64,000 nucleotides of DNA from Streptosporangium amethystogenes (lineage in GTDB: Bacteria; Actinomycetota; Actinomycetes; Streptosporangiales; Streptosporangiaceae). Under the pieces are notes generated by a model. That model was not told the DNA's origin and searched no databases. It saw only the letters and a list, made by a program, of their open reading frames with translations. Below are positions 10,996-18,863 of this stretch, piece by piece. Position numbers and translations under genes: made by a program. Each line of letters begins with the position of its first letter. The stretch's first letter is position 1. The stretch spans positions 103,372 to 167,371 of the forward strand of contig NZ_JOEQ01000027.1 in the NCBI RefSeq assembly GCF_000721075.1, in the 5' to 3' direction.

Positions 10996-11091
10996 AAAAA
11001 CCCCCCGCTCACGCGGAGGGCGGCCGCATCGGCAGGGCGCTCAGGGGCGGGGAGGCCGATGCGGCCCGATAAGCAGGGTCGCGGCACGCAT
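10996..11091 (-). promoter_or_regulatory. Candidate leucine leader-peptide attenuator of leuS
   Basis: On the minus strand a 16-codon ORF starts with ATG at 11091 and stops at 11041: MRAATLLIGPHRPPRP, with adjacent Leu codons CTG CTT at codons 6-7. The end of the ORF lies inside a 12-bp perfect stem (arms 11055-11066 and 11022-11033). This is followed at once by a terminator: stem 11013-11020 with 11001-11008, loop TCAC, then TTTTT (11000-10996). It ends about 57 bases before leuS. Ribosome stalling at the Leu codons could remodel the first stem and so the terminator. The leader ORF has no clear Shine-Dalgarno and may be leaderless. No T-box motif was seen. The terminator is firm; the leader peptide is inference. 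Confidence 0.5.
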
Positions 11092-11476
11092 AGAGCAAGA
11101 CTATCGCAGCCCGCAAGGCGTATTCGTGGCCTGGGGAAACAGACCCGATCACGGCAAACGGGAGACAGCCGTCCGAGCAGGTCGGCAGAATGAGGATTTC
11201 CGCATTCGCCGGAGCGAACGAGACCCGATGGCTATACACCTGTTGTGACCTCGTACGTCCTTCGCGTTTACTCTTTTCACCGTGGCACATTCAGTAGAGC
11301 CGGGGCGGGGCCCGGATCCGTTGGAGGTCGGCCTGCCCATGCAGGACCCCCCGACCGACCCAACAGGACTCCAGTTCAGAGGGGCGTTCTCCAGTTTCCC
11401 TGCGAGCCCCCCCGTCTCACGTGAGATCATGCCCAATACGCCTAATTCGGGCACCCACGCGGGAGGTAAGGAAAGC
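11092..11476. other. Divergent intergenic region between leuS leader and repeat protein gene
   Basis: No gene supported. A possible rightward promoter is TTGTGA at 11243-11248, an 18-base spacer and TTTACT at 11267-11272. The frame of the downstream gene is open back to a GTG at 11282, but that extension lacks a ribosome binding site and has a different composition, so I start the gene at 11477. Confidence 0.35.
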
Positions 11477-13494
11477 ATGGCCTCGGAGCAGTCCAGCCAG
11501 TCCCACCTGCCTCCGGTATGGCCGGAGGCTGCCGAACCGTCACACTCGTGGACGAACGATCCTCTCGGCACCGGTCCCCAGCTCCCTCGCCCGCAGGAGG
11601 AGCCACAGAGCGGCAACGCCTCCTGGCAGACCTCGCCCGGTGGGGGGCAGCGCGCCTCCGATCCACAGGCCGGTTCGCCCGGCCAGACCTCCCCCGGCGG
11701 CGGCTGGGCACAGGCCTCCACCCCACAGAACGACAGCTGGGCAAAGGCCTCCAACCCACAGAGCAACGGCTGGGCACAGGCCTCGGCCCCGCAGAACGAC
11801 AGCTGGGCACAAGCCTCGGCTCCCCAGAACCGGCCCCGCAGGGCGGCGCCGACGACCCGCGCCAGACCTCCCCCGGCAACGGGTGGCCGCAGCCCACCCC
11901 GTCACAGGGCGGCGGCTGGTCACAGACGTCCGGCCCACAGGGCGGCGCAGACGACCGCAATCCGTCCTCCCCGGCCAACGAGTGGCCACAATCCGTCCCC
12001 GCTCCCCAGTCCGACCCGCTGGGCCAGGCCTCCCCGGGCGGCAACGGCTGGGCACAGGCCACCGCACCCTCGCACGACGGCTGGGCGCAGGCATCCAACC
12101 CGCAGCACGACGGCCGGACGCATCCGTCAGGCCCGCAGGGGGATGCGCGCGGACAGCAGGTTCCCGGCGGGGGGGAGGCGTGGCAGGCCACGCCAGCGCG
12201 CGACGCCTCCGGCCGCCCTCCGGCTCAGCCAATGGAGAACAGCGTGTGGCCGCCCACCCCTCCGGCGTCCGGCGCCACCTGGCCACCCGCTCCCCCCATG
12301 GGAAACCAGGGTTTCACCGAGGCACAGACGTCGACGTTCCCCTCCTCCTGGGCCGGCCCTCCCACGGAGGGCCCCGCCGCCCATTTCGGCGACGCCCCCG
12401 CAGGCACCGTTCCCGCCACCTCCCCTGACGGGGGCGCCGGAAACGCGCGGCGCAGTTACGGCGTGCCGGACAATCCCGCCATGTGGGCCATGGCCGCGGC
12501 GAACGCGGCGGCGGCCTCCCAGGCCCCCTCGCAGGGAACTCCCGTTCACCCCGGAGCCGGCCCCCAACCGCCACAGCCCCAGCCGGGACAGCCCGCGCAT
12601 CCGGGGCAGCCCGGCCATCACCTGAGCCGCGACCCCTCCGACCCGAACAAGCCGTTCGTCACCGCCGGCCAGATCAGCGGTCCGAAGACCCCTCCGCCCG
12701 AGCGCCAGCAGGAGCTGTGGAACACGGTCTTCGGCGACAACTACCAGGCCATGGAGGACGAGGACGAGTTCGAGGAGCGGGGTCGGCCGGTCTGGATCTT
12801 CGCGCTGGCCGGATCTGTGATCATCGCGCTGGTCGGCGCGGTGCTCTGGGCGTTCCTGGCCGGGCCGCTGGCCTCCGCGGAGGAGGAGATCACCGAACCC
12901 AAGCCCTCGGCGACTCCCCAGAAGACCGCCAAGCCCGCCGCCATCGGTCGTCTGCCGCGATTCACCGGCGATCCCTCGCCGGTGGCCGGTACGCTCACCG
13001 ACCAGCCCGCGGGGATCACCCTGGCCCAGCTCGGTGCCCCATGGCGGCAGGACCAGCGCCCCAGCGTGCCCACCACCTACGGCTTCACAACCCGCCAGTA
13101 CCTCCCCGCCGGTACGGACTCCACGGGCAAGACCCAGTTCGCGCAGCTGATGTCGGGCCCGCTCTCACCTCGTTTGAAGAGCAGGTACACCTCCCCGGAA
13201 AACCTCGCCCCGGTGATCAACGCGGTGGCCTCCAGCGGCCGCAAGCGGTTCTTCCCCGAGGACAACACCGCCCGCAAGACCGCCCAGCAGACCCTGTCCG
13301 TGAACGGCCTGCCCGGCCAGCTCGCCGCGTACGAGATCACCTCGGGCGGTTCGAAGACGACCATGGTCGTGGCGGCCGTGAGCACCGGCGCCGACCTGCC
13401 GGCGATCGTCTACATGTCGGTGCCGGACAGCAAGAAGGAACTGCTCCCCGACATCAACACGGTCTTCAAGTCGATCCGCGTGCCGGGGCGGTGA
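11477..13494 (+). CDS. Membrane-anchored low-complexity repeat protein, single-base frameshift
   Basis: ATG at 11477 follows GGGAGG. The frame runs 117 codons through a Gln/Trp/Ser/Pro-rich region ending in four 11-residue repeats, then stops making sense near 11828. From GAA at 11827 the next frame continues with the same style (EPAPQGGADD, GNGWPQP, GGNGWAQATAPSHDGWAQASNPQ) to the stop at 13494. One missing G (GG read as G at 11827) would join them into a protein of about 672 residues. It then has a proline-rich cytoplasmic part, one membrane helix (WIFALAGSVIIALVGAVLWAF, about residues 440-460) and an extracytoplasmic domain of about 200 residues. That domain resembles the one in the 54078-55079 gene (AGITLAQLGAPW, TTRQYLP, DINTVFKSIRV). 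Function unknown. Confidence 0.7.
11705..11836 (+). repeat. Four tandem 33-bp repeats encoding WAQAS-type units
   Basis: Units at 11705, 11738, 11771 and 11804 encode WAQASTPQNDS, WAKASNPQSNG, WAQASAPQNDS and WAQASAPQNRP. Degenerate copies continue after the frame change (WAQATAPSHDG, WAQASNPQHDG near 12050-12110). The frameshift sits inside the last unit, a place where slippage or assembly error is likely. Confidence 0.85.
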
Positions 13495-13560
13495 CCTCGC
13501 CGGCCCGAACGGCCCAGCGGGCGCGCTCCATGTTCTGACCGGGGCCGGAGTCGTCCCCGT

Positions 13561-13599
13561 CCTGCTGGTGGTCTCGTTTCGCCGATCACCACCGGCAGG
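13561..13599. terminator. Bidirectional terminator between convergent genes
   Basis: CCTGCTGGTGGT at 13561-13572 pairs with ACCACCGGCAGG at 13588-13599 (12 bp, one G-T pair). It lies between the repeat-protein gene (+) and the P450 gene (-). No T tract. Confidence 0.5.
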
Positions 13600-13602
13600 G
13601 CG

Positions 13603-14835
13603 TCAGAAGTCACAGTCGAGGTGCTTGATCCCGTTGATGAAGCTGGATCGCAGGCGGTCGGGCTCACCGATCGAGCGGATCGTGGGCAGGCGGGTGAACA
13701 GCTCGCGGAACATCACGGTGATCTCGCGGCGGGCCAGGTGGGCACCGAGGCAGAAGTGCGGCCCGGGGCCGCCGAAACCGACGTGCGGACCCTCGGTGCG
13801 CAGGATGTCGAAGCGGTGCGGGTCGGTGAAGACGCTCTCGTCGCGGTTGGCGGCCCAGTAGTAGAGCAGGACCTTCTCCCCCTCGCGGTAGAGGTGGCCG
13901 TTCATCTCGTGGTCGCGGGTGAGGCTGCGGCGCATCCAGGTGACGGGCGAGGCGAGACGGACGATCTCCTCCACCGCACCGGGCAGGCGCCCGTCGATGT
14001 CCTCCAGCAGCAGGGCGCGCTGGTCGGGGTTCTCGGTGAACAGGTGCAGGCCGTGCGAGATGGCGTTGCGGGTGGTCTCGTTGCCCGCCACCACCAGCAG
14101 GATGAAGAACGAGCCCAACTCCTGCATCGTCAGCTTCTCGCCGTCGATGTTGGCACTGGTCAGGGAGGTGGTGAGGTTGTCCCCGCCCTCGGCGGCCAGG
14201 GAGACGACGAGTTCCTGGAGCCGTTGGCCCGTACCGAGGAGCAACTCCGCCACGCGGCTGATGTCAGCGATGAACTCGGGGTCGCCGCCCGACAGGATGA
14301 TGTTCGTGGCGTCGAAGACCTCCTGGTAGTGCTCGGGTCCGATGCCCATCAGATCGCAGATGATCTTCAGAGGCAGCTTGGCGGCCACCTCGGTCACGAA
14401 GTCGCAGCCGGGTCCGGCGGCGATCAGCTCGTCCACGATCCGCGCGGCGGCCGCGTCGACGTCCGCCTCGAACTTCTTGATCATCTTCGGGGTGAACGAC
14501 CGGGCGACGATCCGGCGCAGCCGCGCGTGCCGGGGGTCGTCCATGTTGATCATCGAGCCGAAGTACTCGTTGAAGTCGGGACCGAGGTCCTGGATGGACG
14601 TCGCCCCCCGGCCCGAGGAGAAGATCTCGGGGTGACGGCTGGCCTCGGTGATGTCCGCGTGCCGGACCAGGGCGTAGGAGCCGGGGCCGGGCGGCAGGAA
14701 GGGAATCTCGGGCTCGGCGAACAGGATCGGGCCCGGCTGCGCGCGGAGCAGCGCGAAGGCGGCCTCCCGTTCGGCCATCGGACGCTCCCAGAAAGCGATG
14801 TCCGACAGGTCGATGTCCGCGAGTGAAACCGTCAC
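13603..14835 (-). CDS. Cytochrome P450 (CYP124/125-like)
   Basis: A 410-residue soluble bacterial P450. The GTG start at 14835 is chosen because GGAGG lies 6 bases upstream; the frame extends further without support. Signatures are the I-helix oxygen-binding VVAGNETTRN, the ExxR motif in VEEIVR, and the heme-binding loop FGGPGPHFCLGAHLARRE with ligand Cys362. The C-terminal IGEPDRLRSSFINGIKHL resembles sterol/branched-lipid omega-hydroxylases of the CYP124/CYP125 group; the substrate is not known. It is the last gene of a minus-strand run GMC oxidoreductase, P450, epoxide hydrolase, P450, and is similar throughout to the P450 at 15807. A small GATCCTG/CAGGATC hairpin (14870-14886) separates it from the hydrolase gene. 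Redox partners are not encoded nearby. Confidence 0.92.
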   Translation of the reverse strand: MTVSLADIDLSDIAFWERPMAEREAAFALLRAQPGPILFAEPEIPFLPPGPGSYALVRHADITEASRHPEIFSSGRGATSIQDLGPDFNEYFGSMINMDDPRHARLRRIVARSFTPKMIKKFEADVDAAAARIVDELIAAGPGCDFVTEVAAKLPLKIICDLMGIGPEHYQEVFDATNIILSGGDPEFIADISRVAELLLGTGQRLQELVVSLAAEGGDNLTTSLTSANIDGEKLTMQELGSFFILLVVAGNETTRNAISHGLHLFTENPDQRALLLEDIDGRLPGAVEEIVRLASPVTWMRRSLTRDHEMNGHLYREGEKVLLYYWAANRDESVFTDPHRFDILRTEGPHVGFGGPGPHFCLGAHLARREITVMFRELFTRLPTIRSIGEPDRLRSSFINGIKHLDCDF

Positions 14836-14887
14836 GCCAACCTCCACTAGAATCCCATTCGGTTTTACCGATCCTGCCACAGGATCC

Positions 14888-15736
14888 TCAGCGCAACCAG
14901 TCGAGAACGATGTCGTTGACTTCCCTGGGCCGTTCCAGATGCAGGAAGTGACCTGCCTGGAGAACATGCTCCACCCTGGAACCCTGCGGAAGGAAGGCCG
15001 CGGCCTGATCGACCTGCCCTATCCCCAGGCAGCCGTCACGAACCCCGTGCAGGTAGAGGATCGGAACCTGCCCGCCGGTCGCGGACTGCTCGGCGGCGTA
15101 GCGACCGGTGGGTGCCACCGTGCCGAGCATCGCCCGGTAGTAGCCGATCGCGGCGGCGAGATTCTCCGGGGAGCCCAGAGCACGCCGTACGAACGCGATG
15201 TCCTCGGCCGCGTCGTAACCCGGCGACCAGTCGCGCCACAACCCCTCGATGAACCCGTCCCGCGACATGGCGGCCTCGGCGAGCCCGGTCTGGCAGAGGA
15301 AGATGTAGAACGACCGCTTGAGCTGCTCGTAGTCGAAGAAGGCGGCCAGCATCGCGCCCATCGGGGGCACCGCCATCGCAACCGCCCTGCGCCAGCGCTC
15401 GGGGGCGAAGGCGGTGGCGCCGTAGACGGGGAAGGCGCCCCAGTCGTGACCGATGAGCACGGCGTCGCCGTCGCCGCCGAGCGCCTCGTGCAGCGCGCAG
15501 GCGTCGGCGACCAGCGCCCCGCCCTCGTAGGCGCCGTCGGCGGGGATCGAGGTGGGCGCGTAGCCGCGCATGAACGGCGCGACCGCGCGGTAGCCATGCC
15601 CGGCGAGCTCGGGTATCAGATGCCGCCAGGTGTGCGCGGTGTCGGGGAACCCGTGCAGGCAGAGTGCGAGCGGCCCCTCCCCTGCCGACAGGTACGCGAA
15701 CTCGACGCCGTTGGCGGTGACGGTGCTGATGTCCAT
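14888..15736 (-). CDS. Epoxide hydrolase-like alpha/beta hydrolase
   Basis: 282 residues with the alpha/beta hydrolase fold. LCLHGFPDTAHTWR carries the HGFP oxyanion motif. GHDWGAFPVYG places Asp, not Ser, at the nucleophile elbow, as in epoxide hydrolases and dehalogenases. The catalytic His is probably in AGHFLHLERP. Start ATG 15736 gives MDISTVTANGVEFAYL, the usual N-terminus; the ribosome binding site is weak. It sits between two P450 genes on the same strand (70 and 52 bases away), so it could open an epoxide made by one of them. That coupling is inference from context. Confidence 0.85.
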   Translation of the reverse strand: MDISTVTANGVEFAYLSAGEGPLALCLHGFPDTAHTWRHLIPELAGHGYRAVAPFMRGYAPTSIPADGAYEGGALVADACALHEALGGDGDAVLIGHDWGAFPVYGATAFAPERWRRAVAMAVPPMGAMLAAFFDYEQLKRSFYIFLCQTGLAEAAMSRDGFIEGLWRDWSPGYDAAEDIAFVRRALGSPENLAAAIGYYRAMLGTVAPTGRYAAEQSATGGQVPILYLHGVRDGCLGIGQVDQAAAFLPQGSRVEHVLQAGHFLHLERPREVNDIVLDWLR

Positions 15737-15806
15737 GAGGCGGAACCTAGCATTCGCTTGGCCGACGCGGCGGCGATCGCCCCAACCCCTCGCCCGGCGC
15801 CGGCGG

Positions 15807-17063
15807 TCAGGTCGTGTACGACAGGTGCTTGACCCCGTTGATGAAGTTGGAGAGCAGATAGGAGGGCTCACCGGCCGACCGGATCTCGGGCAGACGGGTG
15901 AACAGCTCGCGGAACATCACCGTGATCTCGCGGCGGGCCAGGTGGGCCCCCAGGCAGTAGTGGGGGCCGGGGCCGCCGAAGCCCACGTGCGGGTTGGGGT
16001 GGCGGGTGATGTCGAAGGCGTCGGGGTCGGTGAAGACGCTCTCGTCGCGGTTGGCGGAGTTGTAGAAGAGCAGGACCTTGTCGCCCTTGCGGTACCGCTG
16101 CCCGTTCATCTCGTGGTCGCGAGTGACCGTACGGCGGAACTGGATGACCGGGGTGGAGTAGCGGATGATCTCCTCCACCGTACCGGGAATGTGCTTTTCG
16201 AAGTCGCCGACGAGTAGTTCGCGCTGCTCGGGATTGTCGGTGAGCAGCTTGAGGCCGTGCGAGATGGCGTTGCGGGTGGTCTCGCTTCCGGCGACCACCA
16301 GCAGGATGAAGAACGAGCCGAGCTCCTGCGGGGTGAGGTGCTCGTCGCCGTTGACCAGCATGCTGGTCAGGTCGCCGGTGGAGGCGCCCCGGCGCTCGCG
16401 GCCGAGCCTGGCCGCCAGCCTGTTCAGCTCGCGCCCGGCCGCCAGCAGTTTGACCAGACCCCGGGCCACGTTCCAGCGGTTCAGCTCGGGATTGATTCCG
16501 GTGTACTCGGAGTCGGCGTTGCCCAGGATGATGTTGGTCGCGCGCAGGACCCGGTGATGGAACTCCGGGGGGATGCCCATCATGTCGCAGATGACCTCGA
16601 CGGGCAGCCGGGCGGCCACCTGGGTGACGAAGTCGCCCGGCCCCTCGACGATCGCCTCGTCCACGATCCGGGTCGCCGCCCGCTGTAGATCCTCCTCCAT
16701 CTTCGCCAGGACCCTGGGGGTGAAGGCCCTGGAGACGATGCGACGGAGTCTGGCGTGCCGGGGGTCGTCCATATTGATCATCGAACCGAAATACACCGCC
16801 AGCCAGCGGGGCATGTCCGCGATGCTGTTGGCGGTCGGCTCACTGCTGAACACCCCGGCGTTCCTGCTGGCCTCGGAGACGTCGGCGTGCCGCACCAGGG
16901 CGTAGTAACCGGCCCCGTGCCCAATGAAGGGGATCTTGTTCTCCTTCGTGAACACCGGCCGGTCCAGCGCGCGGAGACGTCGGAACGCCTCCATGCGCTC
17001 CCGCTGGGAAAGCCCCCAGAACGGAATCTCTGACAGGTCGACATCCGCCATGTTCACGGTCAT
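15807..17063 (-). CDS. Cytochrome P450 (CYP124/125-like), second copy
   Basis: 418 residues. Motifs are VVAGSETTRN (I helix), VEEIIRYSTPV (ExxR) and FGGPGPHYCLGAHLARREI with heme ligand Cys370. ATG 17063 gives MTVNMADVDLSEIPFW, aligned with the start of the downstream P450 (VTVSLADIDLSDIAFW). The two genes look like a tandem duplication that either brackets or was split by the epoxide hydrolase gene. A palindrome AAGTA-GT-TACTT lies 17 bases upstream of the start, so this gene may also have its own regulated promoter within the GMC-led operon. Confidence 0.92.
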   Translation of the reverse strand: MTVNMADVDLSEIPFWGLSQRERMEAFRRLRALDRPVFTKENKIPFIGHGAGYYALVRHADVSEASRNAGVFSSEPTANSIADMPRWLAVYFGSMINMDDPRHARLRRIVSRAFTPRVLAKMEEDLQRAATRIVDEAIVEGPGDFVTQVAARLPVEVICDMMGIPPEFHHRVLRATNIILGNADSEYTGINPELNRWNVARGLVKLLAAGRELNRLAARLGRERRGASTGDLTSMLVNGDEHLTPQELGSFFILLVVAGSETTRNAISHGLKLLTDNPEQRELLVGDFEKHIPGTVEEIIRYSTPVIQFRRTVTRDHEMNGQRYRKGDKVLLFYNSANRDESVFTDPDAFDITRHPNPHVGFGGPGPHYCLGAHLARREITVMFRELFTRLPEIRSAGEPSYLLSNFINGVKHLSYTT

Positions 17064-17079
17064 TGCCCTAGATTTATGC

Positions 17080-17091
17080 AAGTAGTTACTT
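17080..17091. promoter_or_regulatory. Palindrome AAGTAGTTACTT upstream of P450 gene
   Basis: Perfect 5-bp arms AAGTA/TACTT around GT, 17 bases before the ATG of the P450 at 17063, in a locally AT-rich gap of 71 bases. It is the size and position expected of a TetR- or GntR-type operator, but no regulator gene is adjacent. Confidence 0.4.
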
Positions 17092-17134
17092 ACGTCAAGT
17101 GTGAGTCATAACACAATTTGTCCACATATACGGC

Positions 17135-18697
17135 TTAACGAGCTGCGGCGATGAGGTCGGCGGCCCTTTCCGCGATCATGACGGTGGGCGCGTGAGTGTG
17201 TCCCCGGTTGATGACCGGCATCACCGAGGCGTCGACCACCCTCAGTCCCGCGACCCCGCGGACCCTCAGGGCGGGGTCCACCACCGACTCAGGATCCTCA
17301 CCCATCCGGCAGGTGCCGACCGGGTGGTAGAGGGTCTCGCTACGCTCGCGGATCCAGCGGACGAGCTCCTCGGTGCTCCTCGCCCCCCAGTACGGGTCCA
17401 TCGGGGGTCCCGCGAGCGGCCGGAGCGCCTCGGTGGCGAACAGTTCCCCGGCCTTCCGCAGTCCGGCCACCTGCCGCCGGACGTCGGCCTCCGCCGTCAG
17501 GTAGCCGGGATCGATCACGACGTCGCGGCCGTCCAGCGAGACGCGGCCGCGGCTCTCGGGCTGGAGCAGGATCGAGGCGATGGTCAGGCCGTGGCCGGGC
17601 GGCGGGGTGAGGCCGTGGTTGACGAAGGGGCCCGGGGCGAAGATCAGCTCGATGTCCGGGGCGTGCTCCTCGGGAGAGGAGCGGATGAACGCCACGGCCT
17701 CGCCGACGTTGGAGGTGAGCATGCCCCGGCGGCCGACCAGGAAGCGGAGCAGGTTGCCCGCCGACTCGGCGCCGGCGAGCGTGATCGGCTCGGGGCAGTG
17801 CAGGACGACGCCCGAGGCCAGGTGGTCCTGGAGGTTGGCACCGACCTCGGGCAGTTCGTGGACCAGCTCGACCCCGGCGGCCCGCAGCTCGTCGGCCGGG
17901 CCGAGGCCCGACAGCATCAGCAGGTGCGGGGAACCGATCGCCCCCGCCGACAGCACGACCTCCCCGCGCGCCCGGACCACGGTGCCTCCACCGTCACCGC
18001 CGCCGTACTCCACCCCGATCGCACGCCCGCCCTCGATGAGCACCCGGCTCACCTGCGAGGAGGTCAGCACCGTGAGGTTGGGCCGCTTGGCCGCGGGTCC
18101 GAGATAGGCGTCGGCGGAGCTCCAGCGGCGCCCCCGGTGCTGGGTGACGGGCGTCGGCGAGCAGCCCTCGTTGGAGGGGCCGTTGAGCTCCTCCAGGCGG
18201 GCGATGCCCAACTCCTCACAGGCCCGCAGGAAGAGCGCGGTGGCGCGGTTCGGGGAGCGCAGCTCCGAGATGTGAATCGGGCCCTCCGTGCCGTACACAC
18301 CGCCCCGGTTGGAGCCGGCGCGGCGCTCGGTCCGGCGGAAGTAGGGCAGGACCTCGTCGTAGGACCAGCCGGGCACGCCCCAGCCGTCGTAGTCCGCGCG
18401 GTGCCCGCGTACCCACATCTGGGCGTTCATCGAGGAGGAACCGCCGAGCATCCGGCCGCGCGGCCAGTAGAGCTCCCTGCCGGAGAGCTCGGGCTGCTTG
18501 GCGGTGGTGAAGTTCCAGTCGTGTTCGGTCTTGAACAGCTTGGCGAAGCCGGCCGGCATCCGGACCTCAAGCCTCTTGTCGGAACCGCCCGCCTCGATGA
18601 GGGCGACCCTCGTGCCCGGATCCGCGGAGAGACGGTTGGCCAGCACGCACCCCGCCGACCCCGCGCCCACGATGACATAGTCGTACTCCACGCTCAC
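17135..18697 (-). CDS. GMC-family FAD-dependent oxidoreductase (choline dehydrogenase-like)
   Basis: 520 residues. The N-terminal ADP-binding fold is YVIVGAGSAGCVLANRL (GxGxxG at 11-16), followed by E36-AGG. GMC signatures are GRMLGGSSSMNAQMWVRG and GAIGSPHLLMLSGLGP. The C-terminal HPVGTCRMG carries the likely catalytic His458, with GHTHAPTVMIAERAADLI completing the flavin pocket. Members oxidise alcohols to aldehydes; the actual alcohol here is unknown. GTG start at 18697 lies behind GAGGAGGGG. It is the first gene of the minus-strand P450/hydrolase run and diverges from the acyl-CoA ligase at 18864, with a palindromic operator between them. The context suggests alcohol oxidation downstream of P450 hydroxylation. 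Confidence 0.9.
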   Translation of the reverse strand: MSVEYDYVIVGAGSAGCVLANRLSADPGTRVALIEAGGSDKRLEVRMPAGFAKLFKTEHDWNFTTAKQPELSGRELYWPRGRMLGGSSSMNAQMWVRGHRADYDGWGVPGWSYDEVLPYFRRTERRAGSNRGGVYGTEGPIHISELRSPNRATALFLRACEELGIARLEELNGPSNEGCSPTPVTQHRGRRWSSADAYLGPAAKRPNLTVLTSSQVSRVLIEGGRAIGVEYGGGDGGGTVVRARGEVVLSAGAIGSPHLLMLSGLGPADELRAAGVELVHELPEVGANLQDHLASGVVLHCPEPITLAGAESAGNLLRFLVGRRGMLTSNVGEAVAFIRSSPEEHAPDIELIFAPGPFVNHGLTPPPGHGLTIASILLQPESRGRVSLDGRDVVIDPGYLTAEADVRRQVAGLRKAGELFATEALRPLAGPPMDPYWGARSTEELVRWIRERSETLYHPVGTCRMGEDPESVVDPALRVRGVAGLRVVDASVMPVINRGHTHAPTVMIAERAADLIAAAR

Positions 18698-18794
18698 TGA
18701 CCCCTCCTCGTACAGACGGTCAGCTCGCCTCCCCGTAAGCGGGCTCTTATCTACTTACTCCCCCATGGTTTGCCCGTCAATTTGTAATCAAAGT

Positions 18795-18810
18795 TACCTA
18801 CCAGTAGGTA
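18795..18810. promoter_or_regulatory. 16-bp palindromic operator between GMC and acyl-CoA ligase genes
   Basis: TACCTAC-CA-GTAGGTA, a perfect palindrome in the 166-base divergent promoter region, 54 bases from the ligase ATG and about 98 from the GMC start. Its form suits a TetR-family repressor controlling both directions. No regulator gene lies next to it. Confidence 0.6.
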
Positions 18811-18863
18811 TCTGAGGGCTGCCAGTATGAGCGAGTCAGAGCTCGCTCGGAGGAGGACGCACG

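Noticed and set aside
10940..11140. T-box riboswitch upstream of leuS
   Set aside because: No AGGGTGGNACCGCG-type T-box sequence; the structures present fit a leader peptide, stem and terminator instead.
11282..11476. N-terminal extension of the repeat protein from GTG 11282
   Set aside because: No ribosome binding site and composition unlike the following protein; ATG 11477 has GGGAGG in place.
11705..11836. Short regularly spaced repeats as a CRISPR array
   Set aside because: The 33-bp units are directly tandem, coding (WAQAS-type) and lack spacers.
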